64,000 nucleotides of DNA from Bacteroidetes bacterium OLB12 (GTDB taxonomy: Bacteria > Bacteroidota > Bacteroidia > Cytophagales > Cyclobacteriaceae). Below are positions 8,706 to 18,324 of this stretch, in pieces. The notes under the pieces were generated by a model. It saw only the letters and a program-made list of their open reading frames with translations, was not told the DNA's origin and did not search any database. Location of the stretch: NCBI GenBank assembly GCA_001567185.1, contig LNFR01000092.1, positions 1 to 64,000 of the forward strand, read 5' to 3'. The position numbers and the translations under genes are program-made. Position 1 is the first letter of the stretch. Every line of letters starts with the position of its first letter.

Positions 8706-8867
8706 TTAGCCGCAGCCTAAGTTTTTCTTCAGGTTAACTTCTGGCAGTCCACCAAAATCGAAACGTGCTTCTTTTGTTGTTGTGGCCTGGCTTACATCAA
8801 TTTTAGGTTCTTTGGGCCGCTTCTTCTTTGGTGCACCTTTCTTTTTCATCAACCCCAATTTAGTCAT
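8706..8867 (-). CDS. 53-residue Lys-rich protein
   Basis: ATG 8867 opens a 53-codon frame: a Lys/Pro-rich N-terminal half (MKKKGAPKKKRPKEPK), then KEARFDFGGLPEVNLKKNLGCG. The basic start suggests nucleic-acid or ribosome contact, but this is only inference. It is divergent from feoA and precedes the 48-residue gene in the same direction. No known family is recognised. Confidence 0.55.
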   Translation of the reverse strand: MTKLGLMKKKGAPKKKRPKEPKIDVSQATTTKEARFDFGGLPEVNLKKNLGCG

Positions 8868-8923
8868 TGTTTGGAAGAAATTCGCCCGTTATATTGCACA
8901 ATTTAAATTTAATCTAAATAAGA

Positions 8924-9154
8924 TTGGAGAATTCTAAAGATATAGCGTCCATGTTACCCGGAGAAACGGCAGTTATATCCGGCTTTCGCGATGACACACT
9001 CTCGGTAAAGCTATTGGAGATGGGTTTACTACCTGGTACCGTGGTGCGTTTCAATTTTTCAGCGCCATTGGGCGACCCGATCTGTATTACCGTTTCGGGC
9101 TTCGATTTATCGCTTCGTGTGTCCGAAGCCTCGTCTATCACGATTCTCAATTAG
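8924..9154 (+). CDS. feoA: FeoA ferrous iron transport protein A
   Basis: This is a 76-residue SH3-like FeoA with the family pattern LPGETAVISGF, LLEMGLLPGTVV, and GDPICITVSGFDLSLR. FeoA assists FeoB-mediated Fe2+ uptake at the inner membrane. The start is either TTG 8924, which gives the usual N-terminal length, or ATG 8951, which would remove the first nine residues. An in-frame stop lies just upstream at 8915. feoB begins one base after its stop, so the two are a translationally linked operon. Confidence 0.85.
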   Translation: MENSKDIASMLPGETAVISGFRDDTLSVKLLEMGLLPGTVVRFNFSAPLGDPICITVSGFDLSLRVSEASSITILN

Positions 9155-9155
9155 A

Positions 9156-11270
9156 ATGACTGCTACCAGAACATTACGAATAGCCCTGGCAGGCAAACCC
9201 AATGCTGGTAAGTCGTCACTTTTCAATTTGCTTACGGGCCTTAATCAGAAAATCGGAAACTTTCCGGGAGTAACAGTTGATAAGCGTACCGGTAGTTGTC
9301 AGCTGGATGCGCACACGGCAGCGCAGGTTATGGATTTGCCGGGTATTTATAGTTTGTACCCGCGCACGGTTGATGAAAAGATTGTAACCGACATTTTAGT
9401 CAATAGCAAGGGGAATCACTATCCGGATCGTGTGGTATTAGTGGCCGATGCCACCAACCTGAAAAACAGCATGCTGCTGCTTACCCAGCTAATCGATTTG
9501 CAGATACCCACTGTGCTGGCGCTTAACATGATGGATATGGCTGCGCGCTCCGGCCAAAGCATCGATATCAAAGCATTGTCGGCCGCATTGGATTTGCCCG
9601 TAGTAATGATTAATGGCCGAAACGGTCAGGGTGTAGAGGAGTTGAAAAAGGTATTGTCAACCAACCTCTCTCCTTCAACAAAAACGATTTATAAAACGGG
9701 CGAAGAACTGGCGCCTTTGATAAAAAATATTCAGCAGAAGTTTCAACTTAGCACACCCTATCAGGCCTATCAGTTTTTACAGCAGCCCGATAATTTATCG
9801 TTCCTTACCCCGGAAGATAAATCCTACATAGCTACGCAGGCAAAAGCAGCGAATTTTTTTCAACATAAATATCAGGGAGCAGAAACAGTAATGCGGTATG
9901 GCTTCATCCAGGATTTGCTCAACAAAGTTATATTGAAGACATCCGACCCGGAGTGGAAAAAATTTTCCTATAAAATTGATACGGTACTTACACATAAAGT
10001 GTGGGGTTACCTGATTTTCTTCTCGGTTCTGTTTCTGATTTTTCAGGCCATTTTTGCGTGGGCGCAGATACCCATGGATTTTATCGATAGCACGTTTGCC
10101 CAATTGAGCAGTGTGCTTGATGAGTTTTTTCCTGAAGGACCATTTTTTGATCTGATTACACAGGGAATTATTCCGGGTATTGGCGGAATAGTAATCTTCA
10201 TTCCGCAAATCGCCATTTTGTTTGCCTGCATTTCTGTTTTGGAAGAAACCGGATACATGGCGCGCGTGGTTTTTCTGATGGATAAACTCATGCGCAAGTT
10301 TGGACTAAACGGTAAAAGTGTAGTGCCGTTAATTTCCGGGCTGGCCTGTGCCATACCGGCTATTATGGCTACCCGAAATATTGAAAGTTGGAAAGACCGC
10401 CTCATAACGATTTTTGTAACTCCGTTTATGAGTTGCTCAGCAAGGCTGCCGGTATTCACCATTCTGGTAGCCCTTATTATTCCTGATGTAAAGCTGTTTG
10501 GTTTTTTTAATTACCAGGGGTTGGTTTTGATGGGGCTTTACCTGTTGGGATTTTTTGCCGCCTTAATTTCAGCGCTTGTGTTGAAATTCATAATCAAAAC
10601 CAAAGAGCGAAGTTATCTGATTATGGAAATGCCTACGTACCGCATCCCTAAATGGAGTAATGTGGGTTACACGATCATCGAAAAAACAAAATCGTTTGTG
10701 TTTGAGGCGGGTAAGGTGATATTAGCCATTTCAATTGTATTGTGGGTACTGGCAAGTTATGGCCCGGGCGATGCGATGCATAATGCCGAGCAACTGGTTA
10801 AGTCTGAGGCAGACCAGTCCGGATTAACAGATGATGAACTTGAAGCGCGCATAGCTTCCTATAAGCTAGAGCATTCGTATGCGGGCATTATAGGCAAAAC
10901 CCTTGAGCCGGTAATTAAACCCCTTGGCTATGATTGGAAAATCGGGATTGCCTTAGTAACCTCGTTTGCAGCCCGCGAAGTGTTTGTAAGCACCATTGCT
11001 ACTATTTATAGCCTGGGCGGCACCGAAGATGAGCAAACCATTAAGGGCAGGTTGCAATCGGAAATAAACCCGGAAACAGGAGGGCCACGTTACACCCCGG
11101 CTGTGGGACTTTCGTTACTGGTATTTTACACATTTGCCATGCAGTGCATGAGTACATTAGCCGTTGTGAAACGCGAAACCAAAGGATGGAAATGGCCCCT
11201 GATTCAATTGGCATACATGACAGCACTTGCCTATGTTTCGGCCTTCATTATTTATCAAAGTATGGCATAA
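9156..11270 (+). CDS. feoB: FeoB ferrous iron transporter
   Basis: The 704-residue protein has an N-terminal G domain with G1 GKPNAGKS at 13-20, G3 DLPG and G4 NMMD, then a helical spacer, then a polytopic membrane domain containing the two Gate motifs (SGLACAIPAIMATR and SCSARLPVF). FeoB is the GTP-dependent Fe2+ permease of the inner membrane. ATG 9156 is used rather than an upstream GTG at 9117, because it starts directly at the G-domain strand and abuts feoA. The late C-terminal Cys-rich region typical of some FeoB proteins is short. Confidence 0.93.
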   Translation: MTATRTLRIALAGKPNAGKSSLFNLLTGLNQKIGNFPGVTVDKRTGSCQLDAHTAAQVMDLPGIYSLYPRTVDEKIVTDILVNSKGNHYPDRVVLVADATNLKNSMLLLTQLIDLQIPTVLALNMMDMAARSGQSIDIKALSAALDLPVVMINGRNGQGVEELKKVLSTNLSPSTKTIYKTGEELAPLIKNIQQKFQLSTPYQAYQFLQQPDNLSFLTPEDKSYIATQAKAANFFQHKYQGAETVMRYGFIQDLLNKVILKTSDPEWKKFSYKIDTVLTHKVWGYLIFFSVLFLIFQAIFAWAQIPMDFIDSTFAQLSSVLDEFFPEGPFFDLITQGIIPGIGGIVIFIPQIAILFACISVLEETGYMARVVFLMDKLMRKFGLNGKSVVPLISGLACAIPAIMATRNIESWKDRLITIFVTPFMSCSARLPVFTILVALIIPDVKLFGFFNYQGLVLMGLYLLGFFAALISALVLKFIIKTKERSYLIMEMPTYRIPKWSNVGYTIIEKTKSFVFEAGKVILAISIVLWVLASYGPGDAMHNAEQLVKSEADQSGLTDDELEARIASYKLEHSYAGIIGKTLEPVIKPLGYDWKIGIALVTSFAAREVFVSTIATIYSLGGTEDEQTIKGRLQSEINPETGGPRYTPAVGLSLLVFYTFAMQCMSTLAVVKRETKGWKWPLIQLAYMTALAYVSAFIIYQSMA

Positions 11271-11338
11271 TCTTACATGGGCATCAAGGTTCTGTTAAAC
11301 AGGCAGTATTTCTGGCTATCTTTCGTACGAACACCCGT

Positions 11339-11722
11339 ATGACATCTATCACAAATTCACAACTTGGCCTGTTATACCTGGCACATCTGCTAATTAGTGC
11401 CGATGGAATAATTGATGCCCGGGAATATGAGGCCCTTTCCAAAATCAAGACGAAGGAATCAATCAGCGACCAGGATTTTAAAAAGTTTGAGATAGCCGTA
11501 AAGGATAAAAAAGAGCGGGATATCTACCGCGAAGGGATTGAACTGATGAATGGCTGCACGGATGAGGAAAAACTGAACGCTTTTGTTCATCTGTACAAAC
11601 TATCAGAAACGGATGGTCTTGTACATGTTAAAGAAGTACGCCTGCTCTTATACACCATCAAAAATGCGGGCATTGAGTTTAATGATATAATCGCCCGCGC
11701 CAAAGCGCTCACAAACTATTAA
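11339..11722 (+). CDS. TerB-like helical protein
   Basis: The 127-residue all-helical product has the TerB/DjlA-N pattern: LAHLLISADGIIDAREYEAL near the N-terminus and a second SETDGLVHVKEVRLL repeat, both with acidic residues that bind metal in TerB. The chosen ATG 11339 is the first start consistent with the fold. The longer frame overlaps feoB and is not protein-like. Role unknown. Members are cytoplasmic and linked to stress or membrane association. A second TerB/LETM1-like protein lies at 13427, across the pur genes. Confidence 0.7.
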   Translation: MTSITNSQLGLLYLAHLLISADGIIDAREYEALSKIKTKESISDQDFKKFEIAVKDKKERDIYREGIELMNGCTDEEKLNAFVHLYKLSETDGLVHVKEVRLLLYTIKNAGIEFNDIIARAKALTNY

Positions 11723-11724
11723 TT

Positions 11725-11755
11725 GTTGAATTGCGGCCTGTAACCTTTATTTTTG
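11725..11755 (+). promoter_or_regulatory. Bacteroidota-type promoter for purK-purE
   Basis: GTTG at 11725-11728, a 19-base spacer and TATTTTTG at 11748-11755 match the Bacteroidota consensus TTTG/TTG-N19-TAnnTTTG. Transcription would start about 5 bases ahead of the purK ATG at 11765, leaving almost no leader. Confidence 0.5.
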
Positions 11756-11764
11756 CTGCCATTC

Positions 11765-12901
11765 ATGGCAACATTTAATCCACACCGTACAATTGGAATT
11801 TTAGGCGGAGGGCAACTAGGCCGCATGCTTATTCAGGCAGGACTAAATCTGGATTTAAATTTTCATGTACTCGACCCCGATTTGCAGGCTCCTTGCGCAG
11901 GCATAGCCCGGTTTACACAGGGAAAGCTTACGGACTATACCACGGTAATGGAGTTTGGCAAGAATTGCGATGTGATTACTATCGAAATTGAGAATGTAAA
12001 TACAAAAGCATTGGCTGACCTGGAGAAGGCAGGGAAGCAAGTATTTCCTCAACCCCATGTTATTGAATTAATTCAGGATAAACGGGTTCAGAAAAAATTC
12101 TTTGCCGATCAAGGCATTCCCACCGCACCGTTCGTTCTGGTTAATAACCGGGAAGAAGTAATCCGGCAAGCAGACTTTTTGCCAGCTGTTAACAAGTTGG
12201 GGAAAGAAGGATACGATGGGCGGGGTGTACAAATAATAAAAACCAAAGCCGACCTGGACAAAGCTTTTGATGCCCCCGGGCTATTGGAGAAATGGATTCC
12301 TTTTGAAAGGGAGATTGCAGTAATTGTATCGCGTAACCTGGCAGGCGAAGTAGCCATTTATCCGGCAGTAGAAATGGTTTTTCATCCGGAAGCTAATCTG
12401 GTGGAGTACTTATTTTCTCCGGCTCAACTTGAACCGTCAATTATACAACAGGCACAGACAATAGCCAGTAAAGTGATAACCCGGTTAAACATGGTTGGGT
12501 TGCTGGCCGTTGAAATGTTTGTAACCAACGAAGGTGCAGTATTGGTAAATGAAGTTGCCCCGCGCCCGCACAACAGTGGTCATCAAACCATAGAAGGCAA
12601 CGTAACTTCACAATACGAACAACACTTGCGTGCTATCCTCAATTTGCCTGCCGGTAGTACAGCCATGGTAGCACCCAGCGCCATGGTTAACCTGTTGGGT
12701 GAGCCAGGTTTTACCGGAAGTGCCCGTTATGAAGGGCTGGAAGCGGTTATGAAAACGGAAGGGGTGTATGTGCATCTTTACGGAAAGAAAACTACCAAGC
12801 CATTCAGAAAGATGGGGCATGTTACAATTGTAGATACAGATCCGGATCGTTTAAAAAAGAAAGCCAACTTTGTAAAAGAAACCCTTAAAGTAAAAACATG
12901 A
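11765..12901 (+). CDS. purK: PurK, N5-carboxyaminoimidazole ribonucleotide synthase
   Basis: This 378-residue ATP-grasp enzyme converts AIR, bicarbonate and ATP to N5-CAIR in purine synthesis. Seen are the N-terminal [12 protein letters not shown], the ATP-grasp segment with [12 protein letters not shown] and the catalytic [18 protein letters not shown] 11765 fits the family start better than a TTG at 11753. Its stop overlaps the purE start (ATGA), so the two are coupled. A promoter lies directly upstream. Confidence 0.95.
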   Translation: MATFNPHRTIGILGGGQLGRMLIQAGLNLDLNFHVLDPDLQAPCAGIARFTQGKLTDYTTVMEFGKNCDVITIEIENVNTKALADLEKAGKQVFPQPHVIELIQDKRVQKKFFADQGIPTAPFVLVNNREEVIRQADFLPAVNKLGKEGYDGRGVQIIKTKADLDKAFDAPGLLEKWIPFEREIAVIVSRNLAGEVAIYPAVEMVFHPEANLVEYLFSPAQLEPSIIQQAQTIASKVITRLNMVGLLAVEMFVTNEGAVLVNEVAPRPHNSGHQTIEGNVTSQYEQHLRAILNLPAGSTAMVAPSAMVNLLGEPGFTGSARYEGLEAVMKTEGVYVHLYGKKTTKPFRKMGHVTIVDTDPDRLKKKANFVKETLKVKT

Positions 12902-13407
12902 GTAAACCGGTTGTAGGTATAATAATGGGAAGCCAATCTGATCTGAAGATTATGAAAGAGGCGGCCGAGTTTCTGGAGGAACTGAAAATACCTTTTGAAC
13001 TTACGGTGGTATCGGCCCATCGAACACCGCAGCGGATGGCTGATTATGCTACGACTGCGCGAACCCGGGGGTTGAAGGTAATTATTGCGGGAGCGGGCGG
13101 TGCGGCTCACCTTCCGGGAATGGTGGCCTCCTTTACAACCCTTCCGGTAATTGGGGTACCTATAAAATCTTCTAACTCCATAGATGGCTGGGATTCCGTA
13201 TTATCCATTTTACAAATGCCCGCGGGGGTACCGGTAGCAACGGTGGCATTGAACGGAGCCCGCAACGCAGGAATTTTAGCGGCTCAAATACTGGCCGCTG
13301 AAAATAAACCACTGGCAAAAAAGCTGGATTCCTTTAAAGCAACTCTTCGTAAAAAAGTGGAAGATTCCTTCCGGGCCATTGAAAAGAAGGGCTGGAGGGA
13401 CTTGTAA
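12898..13407 (+). CDS. purE: PurE, N5-CAIR mutase
   Basis: The 169-residue protein has the class I PurE signatures [18 protein letters not shown], and [13 protein letters not shown] followed by PVIGVP. It moves the carboxyl group of N5-CAIR to give CAIR, the next step after PurK. The four-base overlap with purK ensures paired production. Size and motifs are typical, with no oddity. Confidence 0.95.
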   Translation: MSKPVVGIIMGSQSDLKIMKEAAEFLEELKIPFELTVVSAHRTPQRMADYATTARTRGLKVIIAGAGGAAHLPGMVASFTTLPVIGVPIKSSNSIDGWDSVLSILQMPAGVPVATVALNGARNAGILAAQILAAENKPLAKKLDSFKATLRKKVEDSFRAIEKKGWRDL

Positions 13408-13426
13408 ATGAGGTAGTAATGTAGGG

Positions 13427-14728
13427 TTGGCTTTAAAAAAAAATTATGACAACTTTACCATACCTATGAATCCAGGCGAAAAGGGCTGGCTAAAAGAATA
13501 CCTCGAGTTCAGACAGGGCTTGTTAAAAGACCTTACGGGTGAGGCAAAGATTGCCCATCACCCCGAACAGTCTTTGTATCGGGTAATTCAACCAACAGGC
13601 ATAATGTATGGCCAGCCGGTAGGTGTTTCGGGGCTCCCCGACTCAACAAGGTGGGATGAGAAGGACAGGATGAAAATTTTATTGGCCGAGAGTTTGATAA
13701 GCAGTGCGCTACTGTTTCACAGCAAATCAATTCAGTCGCCTGAGGAGCTTTCAAAAGTGATACTCAAAACCCTGGAAAGTATTGGTAACTTTTATAACAA
13801 CATTTTTCCTGAAATAGCCACTTCGTCCAAGTCTTTTTTTGGTAAGAAAAAATCTCCGCTGGAAGTGGCCGAAAAAATTCTGGATAAGCGAATTGATCGC
13901 ACTTCAGAATTTGATACCAACTTTTGGGTACAGTTGTTTCATAATAGCTTGTTGTTTCTGGATGTATTCATTTACGGGCAATGGATGCATACGAATGCCG
14001 ACCGAATTGTTTCAGATTTTTTTAAATACGAGCGGGAAGAACTTCGTTTTTCTGTAGTGAAGGTAATAGCGTGTGCGGCACATGCCAATGCCACCATTGA
14101 ATACGAGGAGCGCAGGCTGCTGGATTTTTTTCTTCAAAGCACAGAATTACCCCTGGATAAAAAGCGTGAGGCAAAACAGATTTTTGATGAGGGTATCGTT
14201 TTGGAAGAATTACACCTTCCTACCAATAATTCATGGATACTAAAAAAGTATTTTCTGGAGATAGCCATTCTTACTATTTGGGCAGACAAGCGCGTGGAGG
14301 ATTCGGAGTTAGAGTTTCTGAAACAACTGTGTAAATATTTAGGATTTAACGAAGAAGATCTTGAACACAGCATGCTGGCGATTGAAGGATTTGTTTTGGA
14401 ACATTGGGAAAAACTGAATTACCTGCAGAACAAACAGGATTTTAACCAGGTAAGTGAGCAGTTTATTCAACGCATGGCGAAAATTACAACCAACCATAAG
14501 AACCGGCTGATCAAAGAAGTACAGGAGAGTACGGAACTAATGGCTTTGCTTAGCAAGGCACGAGCCCAGGAACTTCAAGAAACAGAAAAGCAACGCCTGC
14601 AGGAGTTGCTTGTGGCGGTATTAAAAATAATTCCTTCGTTTGTGATTATTTCCCTGCCGCAAAAGTTCTTAACACTTCCTATTCTGATGAAAATTCTTCC
14701 TCAGAATTTCTTTGCAGAAGTAGCCTGA
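13427..14728 (+). CDS. LETM1-like/TerB-like helical protein
   Basis: This 433-residue, mostly alpha-helical protein has a central TerB-like region (ACAAHANATIEYEERRLLDFF and ADKRVEDSELEFLKQL) and a C-terminal segment LKIIPSFVIISLPQKFLTLP that resembles the LETM1 membrane/ribosome-binding core. LETM1 proteins act in mitochondrial ion exchange. Bacterial relatives are uncharacterised. The start is TTG 13427, as no nearby ATG is in frame until 13466. It may share the purKE transcript, with a gap of 19 bases. Membrane peripheral location is inferred. Confidence 0.65.
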   Translation: MALKKNYDNFTIPMNPGEKGWLKEYLEFRQGLLKDLTGEAKIAHHPEQSLYRVIQPTGIMYGQPVGVSGLPDSTRWDEKDRMKILLAESLISSALLFHSKSIQSPEELSKVILKTLESIGNFYNNIFPEIATSSKSFFGKKKSPLEVAEKILDKRIDRTSEFDTNFWVQLFHNSLLFLDVFIYGQWMHTNADRIVSDFFKYEREELRFSVVKVIACAAHANATIEYEERRLLDFFLQSTELPLDKKREAKQIFDEGIVLEELHLPTNNSWILKKYFLEIAILTIWADKRVEDSELEFLKQLCKYLGFNEEDLEHSMLAIEGFVLEHWEKLNYLQNKQDFNQVSEQFIQRMAKITTNHKNRLIKEVQESTELMALLSKARAQELQETEKQRLQELLVAVLKIIPSFVIISLPQKFLTLPILMKILPQNFFAEVA

Positions 14729-14735
14729 CAAAAAA

Positions 14736-15749
14736 CTAATCTTTTAATTCTTCCGATTCAGAATCCTTACGTGGAATAAGGATTGACAACACGATTGACA
14801 GGGTGAGGGTAATCAGGATTATAATAAATGAAATGTAAGGCGGCATGTCCGAGAGAATCTTGGGGATAAAATCATAATCCTTGCCGATTTCCAAGAGCAT
14901 TTTGGCACCGATAAAGAAGAGAATAATCGAAAGACCTTTTTGTAGCAGGTAAAATTTATCAATGATGCCGGACAACAGGAAGAACATGGCCCGCAATCCC
15001 ATTACCGCAAAAATGTTTGATGTATAAATAATAAACTCATTTGTGGTAATGGCAAAAGCTGCAGGGATAGAATCAACAGCAAAAATCAAGTCTGTAGTTT
15101 CAATCAATACAATTACAAGAAACAACGGGGTAAACATTAGTTTACCATCCACGCGGGTGATAAACTTACCCCCCATTTCGTCTTTGGTAATGGGTAAATA
15201 CTTTCGGCAGAATTTCAGAATAGGATTTTTCTCCGGATCGATTTTTTCATCACTATCCTCAAAGTAGATTTTAATACCAGAGTAAATCAGGAACACACCA
15301 AAAATGTAAAGTATCCAATGAAACTGGTGGATGAGAATGGCGCCCACAAAAATGAAAATACCACGGAAGAAGACAGCGCCCAGGATACCCCAGAACAAAA
15401 TCTTATGAAAGTACTCTTCCTTTACCTTGAAGTATTTCAGGATAAGCAGGATTACAAATATGTTATCAACGGATAATGCATACTCGGTGAGATAAGCCGA
15501 GAAGTATTCAAAGGCCCCATTTGCTCCGCCACTTTCCTCGTCAAAAGCATAAATCAGGTAACCAAAAACGGTACTAATAAAAACCCAGAAAATGGATTGG
15601 TACAATGCTGACTTGGTGGAAATTCTATGGGCTGTTTTATTGAATATACCCAGATCAAGGAGCAGAAACACCAAAATGATAAGGCCAAACAGTACAAAGA
15701 GGGAGGTCTCATCACTCAGATCCAAGCCAAGCAGTTTAAAAGAAAGCAT
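14736..15749 (-). CDS. TerC/Alx family membrane protein
   Basis: This 337-residue polytopic protein has the TerC family pattern: LTEYALSVDNIFVILLILKYFKV with the conserved D-N pair, and the later IETTDLIFAVDSIPAAFAIT with its acidic metal-ligand residues. Relatives (Alx, TerC) export manganese or protect from metal and tellurite stress at the inner membrane. It converges with the LETM1-like gene (7-base gap). It starts at ATG 15749. Confidence 0.9.
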   Translation of the reverse strand: MLSFKLLGLDLSDETSLFVLFGLIILVFLLLDLGIFNKTAHRISTKSALYQSIFWVFISTVFGYLIYAFDEESGGANGAFEYFSAYLTEYALSVDNIFVILLILKYFKVKEEYFHKILFWGILGAVFFRGIFIFVGAILIHQFHWILYIFGVFLIYSGIKIYFEDSDEKIDPEKNPILKFCRKYLPITKDEMGGKFITRVDGKLMFTPLFLVIVLIETTDLIFAVDSIPAAFAITTNEFIIYTSNIFAVMGLRAMFFLLSGIIDKFYLLQKGLSIILFFIGAKMLLEIGKDYDFIPKILSDMPPYISFIIILITLTLSIVLSILIPRKDSESEELKD

Positions 15750-15932
15750 TAAGAGGGTGGTTATGGGTAAAAAAGAAGCAACTACAGACCTAAAGGGCAG
15801 GTAATCACCTCTTAATTGGGGCCAAAGCTACAAATTAATTTATATTGAAAAACAGGGTTACTGTTAATGGCAAAGGTTAACAGGAAGGAACTGTAAATTG
15901 TGAAAAATTAAGCACCGTTAAAGTTTTAGGGC

Positions 15933-17717
15933 TTATTTTACATCTACCTGTAATTTGAGCAGGTTTTGGTAAATGCCGCTTTCCCGATTGCTTAGCTCGG
16001 TATGATTTCCGGCCTCGGCTATGGCCCCCTCCCTAATCACCAGTATGGTATCTGCTTTACGGATAGTGCTTAGGCGATGAGCAATAATTATGGTGGTGCG
16101 GTTTTTCATCAGGGTTTCCAGCGCTTCCTGAACCAATTTTTCAGAATAGGCATCCAGCGAACTGGTGGCCTCATCCAGAATAAGAATGGCAGGGTTGCGC
16201 AGAATGGCGCGGGCAATGGCTACCCGTTGCCTTTGTCCGCCCGAAAGTTTCACGCCTCTATCGCCAACCAGTGTATTTAGACCATCTGGGAAACTCTCAA
16301 TGAATTCCCAGGCGTTGGCTTGCCTGGCTGCCGATATCACTTCCGCATCCGTAGCCCCCGGCTTTCCATAGGCTATGTTTTCGCGAATGGTTCCGCCAAA
16401 CAGGGTTATCTCCTGGGGCACAACACCAAAATTATTTCGGTAAACCTGAAGATTATAATCTGTTGCCGGTTGTCCATCCACAAGAATGCTTCCACTACCT
16501 GGTTGATAAAACTGTAGCAGCAAATTGATAATGGTTGACTTGCCAGAGCCGCTTGGACCAACCAAAGCCACCTTATTGCCCGGATTAATAGTAAAGTTTA
16601 TTTCTTTCAAAACCGGTACATCAGGGCGGGAGGGATAAGCAAAAGAGACTCCTTCAAACGAAATTTTTCCTTGCAATTTTACAGCTGGCGCTGATTGGGG
16701 TTTCTCATCTTCGGTTTCCAGAATTTCCAGAATGCGTTCAGATGCACCAACAGATTTTTGCAATTGACTGTAAATATCGCCCAGGCCGGCAATTGAGCCT
16801 CCAATAAACACGGTGTAAATGATGAATGAAAAAAGCTGGCCCACTTCTGTTTCGCCCGATTGAACCAAAGAAGCTCCGTACCACCCCACGGCAACAATTC
16901 CTCCAAACAAAGCAATTATAGTAAATGAAATAAAGGCACCCCGGTAGCGCGATGCATGAATAGCTGTTTTAATAACATCTGCCAATGAGGTTTTGTAACG
17001 ATGGATTTCAAAGAATTCGTTCGTAAATGCTTTTACTACGTTTATCGATTGAAGCGTTTCTTCTACCACCACGTTGGTGTTGGCAAGTTGATCTTGTGTT
17101 TTTTTAGAAAGCTTGCGAATGAATTTACCAAAGAAAAGCGCAGCCAGTATTAAAACCGGAAAAGTAAGCAACATAAAAACGGTTAACTTGGGGTAAAGAG
17201 CAACCAGCAACGGAATGCCAATTACCAACATCAAAACCTGGCGAAGCAGTTCTGCCAATGTGAAGGTAAAGGTATCGTATAAAATGCCTACGTCTGAGGT
17301 AATACGACTCATTAACTCACCCACTCTGCGGTTATCAAAAAAAGGCAATGGCAACCAGATAATTTTTGAGTAGAGCTGAAGCCGCAAATCAGCTAATGCA
17401 TGCTCGCTAACATAGGTAAATGTGTACACGCGTAAAAAAGAAAACACGCCTTGTATGAGCAACACCGCTATCATGGTTAGCGCTACCTGGTTAATGGTGT
17501 TGAAATATGGATCGTTCTGGCCCTGCGCTACATCCAGTAGTTTGCCTGAGAGATAAGGAAACGAAAGCAAAACTGCGCTGGAGAGAGAGAGTGCCACCAG
17601 GCCCACCGCAAAAATCCATTTATAGGGAAGCACAAACCGAAATACGCCAATAAACTTTTTAATACCGGCTTTGTTAAGGGGGCGTTTTTCTTCTTCGATA
17701 CCGCTACGGGTTGCCAT
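15933..17717 (-). CDS. MsbA/BmrA-like ABC exporter (fused TM and ATPase)
   Basis: The 594-residue half-transporter has six membrane helices at about 30-310 and an ATPase domain from about 345. The ATPase has Walker A GPSGSGKST at 387-395, signature LSGGQRQRVAIARA, Walker B ILILDEATSSLD and the H-loop IIAHRLST. It would work as a homodimer exporting lipids or hydrophobic compounds, and an MsbA-like role in lipid A flipping is possible but not shown. The lipoprotein gene 17723-18319 lies 5 bases upstream in the same direction, then gpmI. Confidence 0.9.
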   Translation of the reverse strand: MATRSGIEEEKRPLNKAGIKKFIGVFRFVLPYKWIFAVGLVALSLSSAVLLSFPYLSGKLLDVAQGQNDPYFNTINQVALTMIAVLLIQGVFSFLRVYTFTYVSEHALADLRLQLYSKIIWLPLPFFDNRRVGELMSRITSDVGILYDTFTFTLAELLRQVLMLVIGIPLLVALYPKLTVFMLLTFPVLILAALFFGKFIRKLSKKTQDQLANTNVVVEETLQSINVVKAFTNEFFEIHRYKTSLADVIKTAIHASRYRGAFISFTIIALFGGIVAVGWYGASLVQSGETEVGQLFSFIIYTVFIGGSIAGLGDIYSQLQKSVGASERILEILETEDEKPQSAPAVKLQGKISFEGVSFAYPSRPDVPVLKEINFTINPGNKVALVGPSGSGKSTIINLLLQFYQPGSGSILVDGQPATDYNLQVYRNNFGVVPQEITLFGGTIRENIAYGKPGATDAEVISAARQANAWEFIESFPDGLNTLVGDRGVKLSGGQRQRVAIARAILRNPAILILDEATSSLDAYSEKLVQEALETLMKNRTTIIIAHRLSTIRKADTILVIREGAIAEAGNHTELSNRESGIYQNLLKLQVDVK

Positions 17718-17722
17718 AACTT

Positions 17723-18319
17723 TTAAAAGATTCCCGGTACAAAAGTCCCATCCACAGAAAATGAAATACTATCGCTTAAAATCAATTTTTGTACACCCGC
17801 TAACCGGTAGTGCACTAAAAGTGGTTTGCCGGATGTATCATCAAACTCCAGCAATAGTTTTCGTTCGGTTTTATAAAGCGCATTATCCTCTCTGTAAACG
17901 GATTCAATTTTATAGAGTCGGCTAAAATCGCGTTGGTAATAGAATGTAACAAACGGAACGGGATACCCCTGTTGCAAGGCCTCATACCTGCGAATGGTTA
18001 GATTGCTACGGGTATCTTTTAGTCCATCCAAAATTCTGTATTCGTTTTTAAAGCTAGGTTTGTTAATGATATCCAGTTGCCTGAATACATCTAATTCTTT
18101 GGCCAAGACCACCGAGTCTGTTTCAAAAGTTAACTCTTCGCTGGTGGTATCCAAAATAACTTTTTTGGTAAGCGTAGCTTTGGATAACAGCAATGCCTGC
18201 TGTTGGTTGTTCAATAAACTATCGAAGTCGAAATACGGCTTATCGTAAACAGCTTCGGCTTGCTTACAACTTCCCAGGCATACTGCTATAAAAAATCCGA
18301 GAAGAAAAAACGGCCTCAT
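17723..18319 (-). CDS. Lipoprotein of unknown function
   Basis: The 198-residue product begins MRPFFLLGFFIAVCLGSC, a clear lipoprotein signal with the acylated Cys after LGS. The mature part is a mixed alpha/beta protein with many charged residues. I recognise no domain. ATG 18319 is used. It sits between gpmI (5 bases upstream) and the ABC exporter (5 bases downstream), all on the minus strand, which suggests one operon and perhaps an envelope role tied to the exporter. Confidence 0.65.
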   Translation of the reverse strand: MRPFFLLGFFIAVCLGSCKQAEAVYDKPYFDFDSLLNNQQQALLLSKATLTKKVILDTTSEELTFETDSVVLAKELDVFRQLDIINKPSFKNEYRILDGLKDTRSNLTIRRYEALQQGYPVPFVTFYYQRDFSRLYKIESVYREDNALYKTERKLLLEFDDTSGKPLLVHYRLAGVQKLILSDSISFSVDGTFVPGIF

Positions 18320-18324
18320 CAATC

